DNA from: Cricetomys ansorgei
Lineage: Eukaryota; Chordata; Mammalia; Rodentia; Nesomyidae
Assembly: GCA_026225945.1 (NCBI GenBank)
Contig: JAMJFZ010000881.1
Span: 107,501-171,500, forward strand
DNA: 64,000 nucleotides
Direction of reading: 5' to 3'
Position numbers and translations under genes: made by a program
Notes under the pieces: generated by a model
Databases searched by the model: none
What the model saw: the letters and a program-made list of their open reading frames with translations, nothing else
Told to the model about the DNA's origin: nothing
Shown here: in pieces, positions 55,731 to 64,000 of the stretch
How positions within the stretch are numbered: the stretch's first letter is position 1
How the letters are laid out: the number at the start of each line of letters is the position of its first letter

Positions 55731-56199
55731 GCAGCAGGCAGTTCTTACGGCCTATCCCTTCTGAAAGTCCCTGTCTTTTAAACGATGACACTAGCAAGGT
55801 TATCATAATTAGATACGAGACACAAATAAGGACCAGCGTGGGAAACAGCAGCAGCTCTTTCCCCGTTAGCAGCATCCACAGGTAGGGCAGACTGGATATT
55901 TCCATTTCTAGAAACTTCACAGCACAACAGTTTGTAACAAACACCCTCTTCCTGCGTCGCTTGTAGCCTGTAACAATTACATCGCCGTGTGGCGCAGTCT
56001 CAGGTAGCATTGTTCTCTCAATCCCTGGACGGAATAAGTCTGCATCAGAGCCCCGGGGCCACCTCTGCCACAGAGCGCCCTTCAAGGCTGCTCGTCCCAG
56101 CCTTCTTCCATCCACGAGGTTAAAGTGACTTCATCCCTAGCATGTCCCCCTTTGGGAAGACTTCTACTGGGATGCTGTCCGTAACGACATTTGCAGATT
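55731..56199. other. Non-repetitive intronic stretch with one minus-strand frame
   Basis: A 140-codon minus frame (55693-56115) has a hydrophobic stretch but no recognisable domain. Not called. Confidence 0.35.
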
Positions 56200-56670
56200 C
56201 CACCATTTGACCTGTAGAACCCACTGGTTTCATCTAACGCACTGTGGTGGTCAGTGGACACAGCTAATGATTTACAAAATTCTTCATCCGCCTAACACAG
56301 ACTCCACAGCCCCTGAACCAGTAGGTCCCGTCCTTCCCTCCGCCGACCCCCGGAAACCTCAATCCCACCTTCTATCTCCACGAATCTGCCTAGTCTCGAT
56401 ATTCCACACAAGTGGAACCTTCCAACACACGCTGCACAGGGAGGATCTGCCTTCGTGTGGCCAAAGGTGGAAGAGCAAAAGAGAACACCAGCCGTCCTCC
56501 GCGAAGCCTGTGAGAGACCCCTCACCTGGCCGCGTACAGTCAGTAAAATATCGCCCGTGCCGTAGCGTGAACCGTACCTGCGTGCTACTGTGAGATACGC
56601 CTACTGCGTGGCTGTGGCCCTCGGCTGATCCAGTCCTCTTCTGATGGACACTTGCAGTCCGCGTTCCCAC
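56200..56670 (-). mobile_element. Ancient LINE-1 3' region
   Basis: 'ctgaaccagtaggtcccgtc', 'cccaccttctatctccacga', 'attccacacaagtggaacct' and 'cttctgatggacacttgcag' match the reverse complement of the end of old L1 ORF2 and 3' UTR. Decayed. Confidence 0.6.
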
Positions 56671-57259
56671 TGACTTTTACCTCCTTCCTCTTCTCGCCTC
56701 TTCCCCTCCCTCCCCCTTGTGCTGTGGCAGGGCCGTCAGTCTCCGATCCCCATAACGGAGGACTCGCACGATCCGAAGAGAAATAAAGTCCAAGGGAAAA
56801 CTAACGATTGCACTATTTTTCTTTTTATAAATATCATGTAAACATTTTGAGAACGTAGGAAAAACTAGGAAGACGATTTCCCCAAACCCCACCACTTTGA
56901 GATGATAACGGCACCATCTTGGTTTTTTTGGATTATTTTGCATTGAGTTCACGTCTAAGCATTGATACGAGCGTATGATTTTTCTTTCTCTTGTCGTCTG
57001 GTTTGGAGATAAGTCTCTCTGTGCAGCCCCTCTGTCTGCAGACTCATAATTCTCATGCCTCGTGGTATCGGGGTGGGGAGGAGTCACCACAACCCTGTTG
57101 GGGGTGTCCCCCTGCTGCGGCCTGCCAAGAGCTGGGCCCACAGTGCCGACACACTGCATATGGTGCAGTTCCCTAAGGTGGGTATGATCTTGTGTTTTGT
57201 TTTGCAGACACTGAATTACCCACTAAGGTTTCCTTTAGTCAGTGGGCACGTTTTTTCCA
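56671..57259. other. Non-repetitive intronic stretch
   Basis: About 590 bases. Nothing recognised. Confidence 0.4.
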
Positions 57260-57345
57260 TTCTCAGTACTGACGATCAAACCCAGGGCAGTGGATATGGA
57301 GTAAGCACCTACTGCTTACCTATGTCTTCAGCCCTTAGCTGTTGG
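57260..57345 (-). mobile_element. ID-like SINE head fragment
   Basis: 'gatcaaacccagggcagtgg', 'gtaagcacctactgcttacc', 'gtcttcagccct' match the reversed ID head. Confidence 0.55.
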
Positions 57346-58329
57346 CTTCTGGCTTTTTGTACAACCTTTTCTATCCTGCAGTTTTCAATCTGTCTTTGTA
57401 CTTATTTCCCTTGTGTGTCTAGGCTCACCCCTACTATCTGGAAAGCCCACACAAAAGTATAAATGGATGGCCACAAATGTTCTAATTGCTTTTATTCCCC
57501 AGTAATTATATCTTCATTCAGGAAAGACTTTCAATTTTTAAAGGTTTCATTTGACCTGTCCACTTCTGGATTTGATCAGAATAACTGTCTCTTGTCATCT
57601 TGATTAGTAATCAAAGCTTCATAAGACAGAAAATTCATGACATGCTGCTTGAGAATTTGGGGTTACGCTTTGTCAGAAATCACCTGATCTCATGATTTTC
57701 AGTTTTTGTGCATTAAACAACAGCTCCACCGGGGATCGTAAACTCTTACGGGCTTAAGGCTGGCACGTGCACTGGTTATCGCTGACTGTGGAGATGACAA
57801 GCTGCCATTTCTGAAGGTCTGTGAAGGCGCTTTCCCGCTGAGAAGTGTTTTGTTTTGTTTTACACAGACTAAGAATAGTTTGTATGCTGTGGAGTAGGTG
57901 TGGAGTAAGTAGTGGAGAGGCTGTAAAATTCCGCGGGTCTTTCTGAGCTGACGTTTGCAAGAACCTTGATTTCACAACCAGAGCATGACAGTTTCACAAA
58001 CAATAGCTCCCACAGGAGTGTTACTATGGACTGACACAGACTGTTGCTTCTGCTGCCGCCGTGTCGTTCACGGCCGCTTTGGGTTCTGATGTGGTTGTTC
58101 AAAGAGAACATTTCGCAGTAAGCAGCAACACCTACTGTGGATGTTAAACAGAAAGAGCCATTCTTGGGACTGTTTCCCCGCTTAGTGACAGAGATGCATG
58201 ACCTTTATTCAGGGAGACATTCATTGTTTCTTGGAGGCAGGAAGGACAAATCTGGGGGCCGGTGCTCATCTTTGTATGTGTTTGTGAATAGGGTCGGAAC
58301 AAAAGTGCATCTCAAACTTTGATTCTGGG
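57346..58329. other. Repeat-poor intronic stretch
   Basis: About 1 kb, AT-rich in 57470-57720, with no clear repeat. Contains the homeodomain-type palindrome at 57600-57614. Confidence 0.4.
57600..57614. promoter_or_regulatory. Perfect TTGATTA-G-TAATCAA palindrome
   Basis: Seven-base arms with a 1-bp spacer. The arms contain TGATTA/TAATCA, a homeodomain (HOX/PBX-type) core. It sits in AT-rich, repeat-free intron sequence. Confidence 0.35.
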
Positions 58330-58375
58330 ATGATGGATGGATGGATAGATAGATGATAGACAGATAGATAGATGG

Positions 58376-58423
<48 letters not shown>

Positions 58424-58462
58424 AGATAGATAGATAGATGATAGATAAAGACAGACAGACTC
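58330..58462. repeat. (GATA)n/(GATG)n microsatellite
   Basis: Four GATG units, then GATA with GACA and 'gatgata' interruptions, about 130 bases, the longest pure part near 58380-58422. Confidence 0.96.
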
Positions 58463-58605
58463 TGTGAGTATGCATGTCTATGTGGGTACATGTGTGGGTG
58501 CATATATGTGACTTGTGCACATGTGGAGGAGGTCAGAGGTCACCCTTAGGTGCTATTCCTCTGGAGATATCTACCTTATTATTTTATTTTTAGGATTTAT
58601 TGTAT
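58463..58605 (-). mobile_element. B4-like SINE, 3' portion (split copy)
   Basis: GT-rich tail, 'gaggaggtcagaggtcaccc', 'ttaggtgctattcctctgga', 'tctaccttattatttt'. It is interrupted here by another SINE and continues at 58787. Confidence 0.75.
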
Positions 58606-58786
58606 TGCCTTTTGCGACATGTGTGGGTGCGTACGAGGGAGTGCAGGTGAGCGTGGAGACAGCAGTGCTGGAGCTGGAGTTACAGATGGCCTCAAGCCAC
58701 CTGATGCAGGTGTCAGGAGCCGAACTCAGATCCTGTGAGAGAGAAGCAAGTGCTCTTAACCACTGAGGCACCTCTCCAGCCCCTGC
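58606..58786 (-). mobile_element. B2/B3-like SINE inserted into the B4-like SINE
   Basis: 'gctggagctggagttacaga', 'ggtgtcaggagccgaactca', 'gcaagtgctcttaaccactg', 'aggcacctctccagcccc'. Reverse orientation with the tRNA-derived head at the right end. 'accttattattttat' and 'accttacttttgg' flank it, a worn target-site duplication. Confidence 0.8.
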
Positions 58787-58979
58787 CACCTTACTTTTGG
58801 AACAGGGTCTCTCACTGGCCTGCAGCTCATGGAACAGGCTAGGCTGTCTGGCTACCAACCCTCTCCAAACAGGGACCCCGAGTGTGCACCAAGGGCTTTT
58901 ACAGCGGGTATGAGGATTGAACTCAAGTCCTTGTGATTGTGCAGCAAGCACATTAAGGACTGAGCTATCTACCAGCCCT
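58787..58979 (-). mobile_element. B4-like SINE, 5' portion (split copy)
   Basis: It resumes with 'ccaccttacttttggaacag', 'ggtctctcactggcctgcag', 'ggctaggctgtctggctacc', 'gaggattgaactcaagtcct', 'ggactgagctatctaccagc'. Confidence 0.78.
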
Positions 58980-59682
58980 AAAATTATTTGGAAATATACT
59001 ACCCAAGGTAATCGGACTCTTCAGTAAAGTTTGCAAGCATGGGGTGGAGCACAGAGTAAATGCAGGAAAGAGTCTTTCAGGCGACAAAGGAACCAACGTA
59101 AACTAAACACGGTAAGCATGCACACATAATCAAGTCACCCTTGTTAAGTTCTTTTGCACTTCAATCTGTGCAGTTTTGCAAAGAAAGGAGAGGGGATTAA
59201 ATGTGCAGTTTGGTGGTAAGCACCGCTAGCTGCTTCCCAGGCGGTTCCCAGAATGAATTAATGCATGTCCCTCGATCACCACAACCTGTTTGTTCTCTAC
59301 AGCAAACATCCTGTGCTGGGCCATTCAGATTTATCACCATGGCCCGAAGCATGTGAGGCTCCGAGACAGCAGGGTCTGCATTCTAAATACCATTTATGCA
59401 TTCACTCCCTAATTTATACCTGGACTTTTGGCAGGCGTAAGAAATCTCACAACGGAAAAGAAAATGTAGTCTACCCTCGGGACTGTGTAGCTTTAGAGGC
59501 CTGGTGCTCAGAAGACAGCTTTGCCTGGAGGAAGAGTTTAGTAAAAGTTGGTTAACAGGGAAGGAAGGAAAGAGGAATGGATGGTTCTGGAGTTCCTGCT
59601 TCACACCAGAGAAGATGAAGGCAGCATGCCGAGACACAGAAGGGGTACAAAAGGCAGAAGAGATGAATTGGGAAAGGTATGC
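58980..59682. other. Non-repetitive intronic stretch
   Basis: About 700 bases. Nothing recognised. Confidence 0.4.
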
Positions 59683-60002
59683 TGGAGAGATGGCTGGGGG
59701 AGGGGGTTGCTGAGCAAGCCTGCGGACACGGGGTCAGATTCCCACATACACAGTTCCAGTCTGCATGTGCAGTCTGCAAACCCAGCCCTGGTGGGCCAAG
59801 ACAGGAGATCTCTGCAGGCAGCTGCCCACGCAGCCTCCGAGCCAGCCTTTCCAAAACTGCAAGCTACAGGTTCAGTAAGAGAACCCGCCTCAAAAAATAA
59901 GGTGAGAGGGACAATGTTCAGTGTCGTCCTCTGGTCTTCACTCATGTGTGAGCCAAACACAGGTGTGTGCACATGCACATACGAAATTAAATTTAAAAAC
60001 TA
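59683..60002 (+). mobile_element. B4-like SINE
   Basis: Head 'gctggagagatggctggggg', middle 'gccaagacaggagatctctg', 'cagtaagagaacccgcctca', 'gtcgtcctctggtcttcact', ending 'gtgtgcacatgcacatac' and an A-rich tail. Confidence 0.78.
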
Positions 60003-60014
60003 AAAACTAGGAGA

Positions 60015-60140
60015 AGAAAGCACCCAGGCCAGTCTGCTGGTGCACATCTATAATGCCAGCATGTGGGAGGCTGAAGCTAAAATATTTAGTTCAAAGTCAG
60101 CACCTGAGCAGGGTCATGAGATACTGTCTCAGAACTGAAG
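60015..60140 (+). mobile_element. B1 SINE, diverged
   Basis: 'ggccagtctgctggtgcaca', 'aatgccagcatgtgggaggc', 'gatactgtctcagaac'. It directly follows the B4-like element. Confidence 0.6.
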
Positions 60141-60244
60141 GCGTCAAAGCCATGTGAGGAGGATTTTAGGGTGATGTCTACCTGACAGACCAGACTGAAT
60201 CTTAGAGCTCCACCCACTGCCTGTAGGTTTAGCCAATGCTGAAT

Positions 60245-60345
60245 CAGCTTTGGCACTCAGTTTCCCTTATATTATTTGGGAAGTAACAGTCCCCACCTCA
60301 TGGGAGTGTTGAAGTGTGGGGAACACGTAGAGCATGACGGAGTCA
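60245..60345 (+). mobile_element. MIR SINE fragment
   Basis: 'ctcagtttcccttatattat', 'gggaagtaacagtccccacc', 'tcatgggagtgttgaagtgt' follow forward MIR. Confidence 0.55.
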
Positions 60346-61838
60346 AGAACATCAACATTAGGAGGAGCCAGCCACACACAGGAGATCAACTCATTTTTTC
60401 CTCAAACCCTGAACAATGGCCATAGTCCACAAATGTGAACATTTTCAAATCCGTCCCGGGCTTTTAGATTTTCCTTTTCCTCTGAAATGGGTTCCAAAGC
60501 AATGTGGTCGGGGGAAAGCCTCAGCAGGAGAGGACCGATGTCTGAGGCTGAACTACCATAAAGCTTTCTGCACTTCACTTTGACTCAGTTTTGGCGATGC
60601 CTGGATGAGACTTCTTGGTCGGACCTGAACGCTCCCCACGTGGCCCTGCCCCCGTGGCAGCCGTGTTCAGGCTCCTAAGGAGCTTCCTGTGTGGGGTTAC
60701 GACAAAAGCCAGCCAAGTATAGGTAATAAGACCTGGTGACATGGGAGTTCAAAGCTCATAAAAGCAGGGGTGGGGAGACTCTAAGCAAGGAGACTTTGAA
60801 CCCAGCTGTGCCCAGTGGGCCTGCCCAGGAACTCCCTGGGAACCCTGCCACTAACCGAGGTCATGCTCAAGGAGAAATGATACTCTCTTGATGACGTCAT
60901 CTTTCAAGAGCCCGTTTCCCTGAGTGACAGTATCTTTCAGGGCATGGTAGAAGCAGCCTGGGGTGGGAGGAGCACAGAGACTTGTCTGAGCCAGTTTGGT
61001 GTCTCCGAGGATTGCCGAGACTTTATGTTACTAACCGCATCTACCGAAGGTCGTGTAGGTCACAGCATGCTGGAAACGCTTGTTTCTCAACCAGTCCAGA
61101 GTTAAAATACACTCTCGCGAAAGAAAATGTTTATCCAGGCTGAGAAGGACCCAGTGACTCATTCTTTAAAAGAACTTTCCTAATTTCCATGACTGCTTGT
61201 CAAAGGGTTTGAACGGATCCCAACCTGAGCAGAAGGAAGGCAAGACAGTGCCTGTGGATTCCAAACGTGGGCACAGCTATCAGAAGAGATACCTTTCCAC
61301 ACTTGGAGAATTAAAAACCTTTTCTCAAGCGCCCGTTTCTTACTCAAAGATAAAGTCATGTCGACATACGTATCGTTAACGGATTTTGCTTTGTTGAGAG
61401 TTGTCTGAGCACGTATCTGAGATAGTGAGCTCTGAAGCGTCCTGCGGATCACCTTCCTCAGAACAGCGTTTAGCGAGTAAGACGACGTCTGTAGCTGATG
61501 CACTGGTAGCCTTCGGATGTCAGTGTCGCTCTCAGGTCAACAGATGTCTTGGAAAGTCCCCCAATGCAGAGTCTGAGGAGGTGGATACCCGAAATGAGGG
61601 CCCGTGGTGCATTAACTCTCCACGGTCGTCTCTGATGAAAATGTAGTTGGTGGCTCTCACATCCCATCAGCAGAACCACAAACTACCCCGGGTCGTGGAT
61701 AATCCCGAGTTTATATGACACTCCTGCTCCACCCTGCTCAGCATGGTAAAAGCTGGCAGCTACACGTCATGACACACCTCAGGCCTTTCCCCAACAGGAC
61801 TGAAAGGCACGGGCCTGCCATCTGCCTGTGCCCTCCCA
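60346..61838. other. Non-repetitive intronic stretch
   Basis: About 1.5 kb without a recognisable repeat or exon. Confidence 0.4.
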
Positions 61839-61857
61839 CTACCACCAGAGGGCAGCA
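61839..61857 (+). promoter_or_regulatory. CTCF-like binding motif
   Basis: CTACCACCAGAGGGCAGCA matches the CTCF consensus across both halves (CCACCAGAGGGCAGC core), forward orientation, in repeat-free sequence. It is a better overall match than the motif at 2542. Confidence 0.72.
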
Positions 61858-62489
61858 CCGAGAGATCCGAGTCTAGCTAAGGTGACTGTCTCTCATAGTC
61901 ACCACACACCCCTTCATTATCAGGGGTATCACTTCATTACAAGTCATCACCGTATCAGGGGAACGTGAGGATAAATTATAGCACATCCTGAAACCGCAGA
62001 CGAGGGTGTGGGTGTGCGAGGCCTTCGGATGGGCCGTTTCCTGCTAAATCCGCAGCCTAGGACCTACAGCTGACATGTTCCTTGATGCTGTGCTGACTGT
62101 AGCAACAGAAATCCTGTTTGGTCTTTTTGGGACTTTGAAAACTGCCAGTGGCCGTGAGTGCTGCTTTCTTTCCTCTGTTTGAATGATTTCCAATGGGCTT
62201 GGGTCTGCTCGCGGAGAGTGGAACACCAAAATGGAGCCTGTTTCTAAACAGCGGCCATTACACGCATTGCTTTGTTTTGCCGGTTCAGGGGTGCAGCCAG
62301 CTGCGGTTGTGTACCAGTCTCCGTCCTGGTTACTCTACAGATATTCTCTAGTGCAGGAGGGTGCCATTATCCCAGCCTCAGGAAGCTAACACCAAACAGT
62401 ATGCTTAGGTAACCGGGGTCCTTCTCCATTGTGATTACAGTTAAGACTATAGGGAAGGGCACATTCGTGTAAAGGAAGCCCCCAGGGAC
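61858..62489. other. Non-repetitive intronic stretch
   Basis: About 630 bases. Nothing recognised. Confidence 0.4.
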
Positions 62490-64000
62490 ACACCAACACC
62501 TGCTGAGCCAGAACGTGAGCCCAGCAAGGTTGCTGGATCCGAGATCAATGTACAGAATCCAGCCACGTTTCTCTACACTTTCAAAAGGCGATCTGAAAAC
62601 GAAACGGAGGAAGCTATTCCATTCACAATACACTAAAGAATGAAACATTTAGGAATGAGAGAAACAGAAAGACGCAACTTAGCATAATGGAAAACTACAA
62701 ATCATCGCAGAATGAAGACCGAAGTCAGCGAAGAACAGCCAATTCCCACAGCTCGGAGATTTCATAGCTAGGAAGGCACCACTCTCCAAGTGACTTACGG
62801 ACCAACTCCATCCCAGTCTGGATGGCCTCTGGCTCCTCAGTACAAACTGACAGATTGCTATCCACGCTCACGTGGGAGGCAAGAGGCCACTCCTTAAAAT
62901 AGTGTTAAGAAAGAATAAACTTGGAGAGGCTTTCAAGCGCCAAAATGTCCCCATTTCAAAACTCATGTCAGTAATCAAGACATTGCTACTCAAATAAGGA
63001 CAGACGCACATGAGGAGAGGGTACCGGAGGCTCTGTCTTCAGGACTTCAGCGAGTGCGTCAATCCTAATCAGCACATGGTGCTGAGACGATTGGATCGTC
63101 GACGTAAAATAACGTAACTGGGCCCTTCCGTCACGCCACAAAGAATAACTCAAAACAGAGCAGAGTTACGTATGTAAAATGCATGCAAACAGGAGCGCAG
63201 TTTCTCCTGGAAGACGGTCTGTGTAAACTCGGCAATGGAGTCTTACTATGACAACAGACCAGAGGAACAAAGGGGAAGACAATGAAGTGATTTTTGCTCA
63301 GATTGAAAATGTCTCTGTTTCAAAGGACCGAGGAAGCGGAGAGACAGCCTGGGAAAATGAAAGGACGCTTGCAAATCACTGGTCCATCTCCTGGAGACTT
63401 GCATCTACGTGACGGGAGGAACACCTGGAAGTGACATGGGGTGGGCGAAGGAGGCCTGCTTCTCCGGGGAGATCTACAGTGAGCTACAAAGATCGGCAAA
63501 GATCCACAAAGAGCGCTCAATGCTGGAAAAGATTCCTGACCTCACTCGTAATCGAGACGATGCAAATCACCACCGCGGTACGACATCACCTCGCATGCCC
63601 CGGATGGGAGCTGGCTGGATGTAAAGGACTGTCCCTTCCTCACAGCTGGGGAGAAGGCAGAGATGGTACTGCGACCTTCAAGTCTGCAGTTCCTCAGGTG
63701 ATTATAGGCGGAGCTACAAAACGTCCCAAGGGTCCCGCACCGGGCGCATGTCAGTGTGAAGAAAGTGTCTCATTAGAAAAAAGCGCTGCTGTGCCCGTGC
63801 AGCACTGCCCTGCTCTGCGCGCCTCTGAGAAGCTTCTTGCAGTAGATGAGGATTAACCCAGACATCCACAACTAGACAATGTGCCCAGCGAGAGGCTTTG
63901 GGGCACTCAGACCTAAGTGGGGAGCCTTCATCAAACCCTTCACCTCAAAGCTCAGGGACCTATGCAGAACAGGAGGCAGAAAGATGGAAAGCCAGAGGTG
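62490..64000 (+). mobile_element. LINE-1: decayed ORF2 3' part and Lx-type 3' UTR
   Basis: L1 ORF2 landmarks are readable in order but broken by stops and frameshifts: 'gttgctggatccgagatcaa', 'gaagctattccattcac', 'cagtaatcaagacattgcta', 'atggtgctgagacgattgga', 'gcaaatcactggtcc'. From about 63860 the sequence matches the rodent Lx 3' UTR ('tgtgcccagcgagaggcttt', 'cagacctaagtggggagcct', 'gctcagggacctatgcagaa'). The element continues past the window. No functional reverse transcriptase is encoded here. Confidence 0.78.

Larger units (their letters stand above)
43114..64000 (+). other. St6galnac5: St6galnac5 intron 2 (5' part)
   Basis: It begins with GTGACA after a phase-0 exon. I found no frame in the remaining 20.9 kb resembling the next exon, which should start with a Pro-Leu-Lys-Met-His-Cys stretch and contain sialyl motif L. 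The intron therefore extends past the window. Its content is repeats and candidate regulatory segments, listed separately. Confidence 0.8.

Noticed and set aside
55693..56115. 140-codon minus frame with a hydrophobic segment
   Set aside because: No recognisable family, and no exon signals. Adjacent sequence is repeat-derived.

Overview
The window looks like the nuclear genome of a muroid rodent (mouse/rat/hamster/vole group). It is dense in rodent SINEs: B1, tRNA-headed B2/B3-like and B4-like, and ID-like heads. It also holds rodent LINE-1 3' ends, a URR1-like hAT remnant, MaLR-type LTR remnants, long CA/TC/GA/GATA microsatellites and old MIR, L2 and L1M copies. I could not resolve the species. 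The one protein fragment differs from the mouse sequence I remember, so house mouse is less likely.

The only protein-coding gene I can support is the 5' end of St6galnac5, on the + strand. It encodes ST6GalNAc V, a GT29 alpha-2,6-sialyltransferase of brain gangliosides. A CpG-rich promoter and 5' UTR lie at about 41830-42129. Coding exon 1 (42130-42144) has only five codons. Intron 1 (42145-42891) carries a 15-bp tandem array. Exon 2 (42892-43113) encodes the rest of the cytoplasmic tail, the signal-anchor and the stem. The right third of the window (43114-64000) is intron 2. The exons with the sialyl motifs are not present here and should lie beyond the right edge.

The left 41.8 kb is upstream intergenic DNA with no supportable gene. 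It holds five notable arrays or duplications: an 11-bp array repeating CACCTG, a 47-bp minisatellite, a 27-bp array grown inside an interspersed repeat, a 14-bp array of GC-box/KLF-like sites, and a recent non-tandem ~125-bp duplication (30.76 and 31.98 kb). A strong CTCF-like motif lies at 2.55 kb.

Intron 2 contains a 52-bp higher-order CA repeat, a CA block with twelve CACGTG palindromes, a GATA array, a SINE nested in a SINE, a second CTCF-like motif (61.84 kb), and a LINE-1 running off the right edge. Several AT-rich, repeat-free segments are candidate regulatory elements, but only alignment could prove that.

I found no sign of a new defence, mobile or metabolic system. The most informative points are the 5' architecture of St6galnac5 (a strong-context upstream ORF in the same frame, and an open frame running from the intron 1 array into exon 2) and the tandem arrays made of transcription-factor-like motifs. 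Repeat-family names come from recall of consensus sequences, not from a search.
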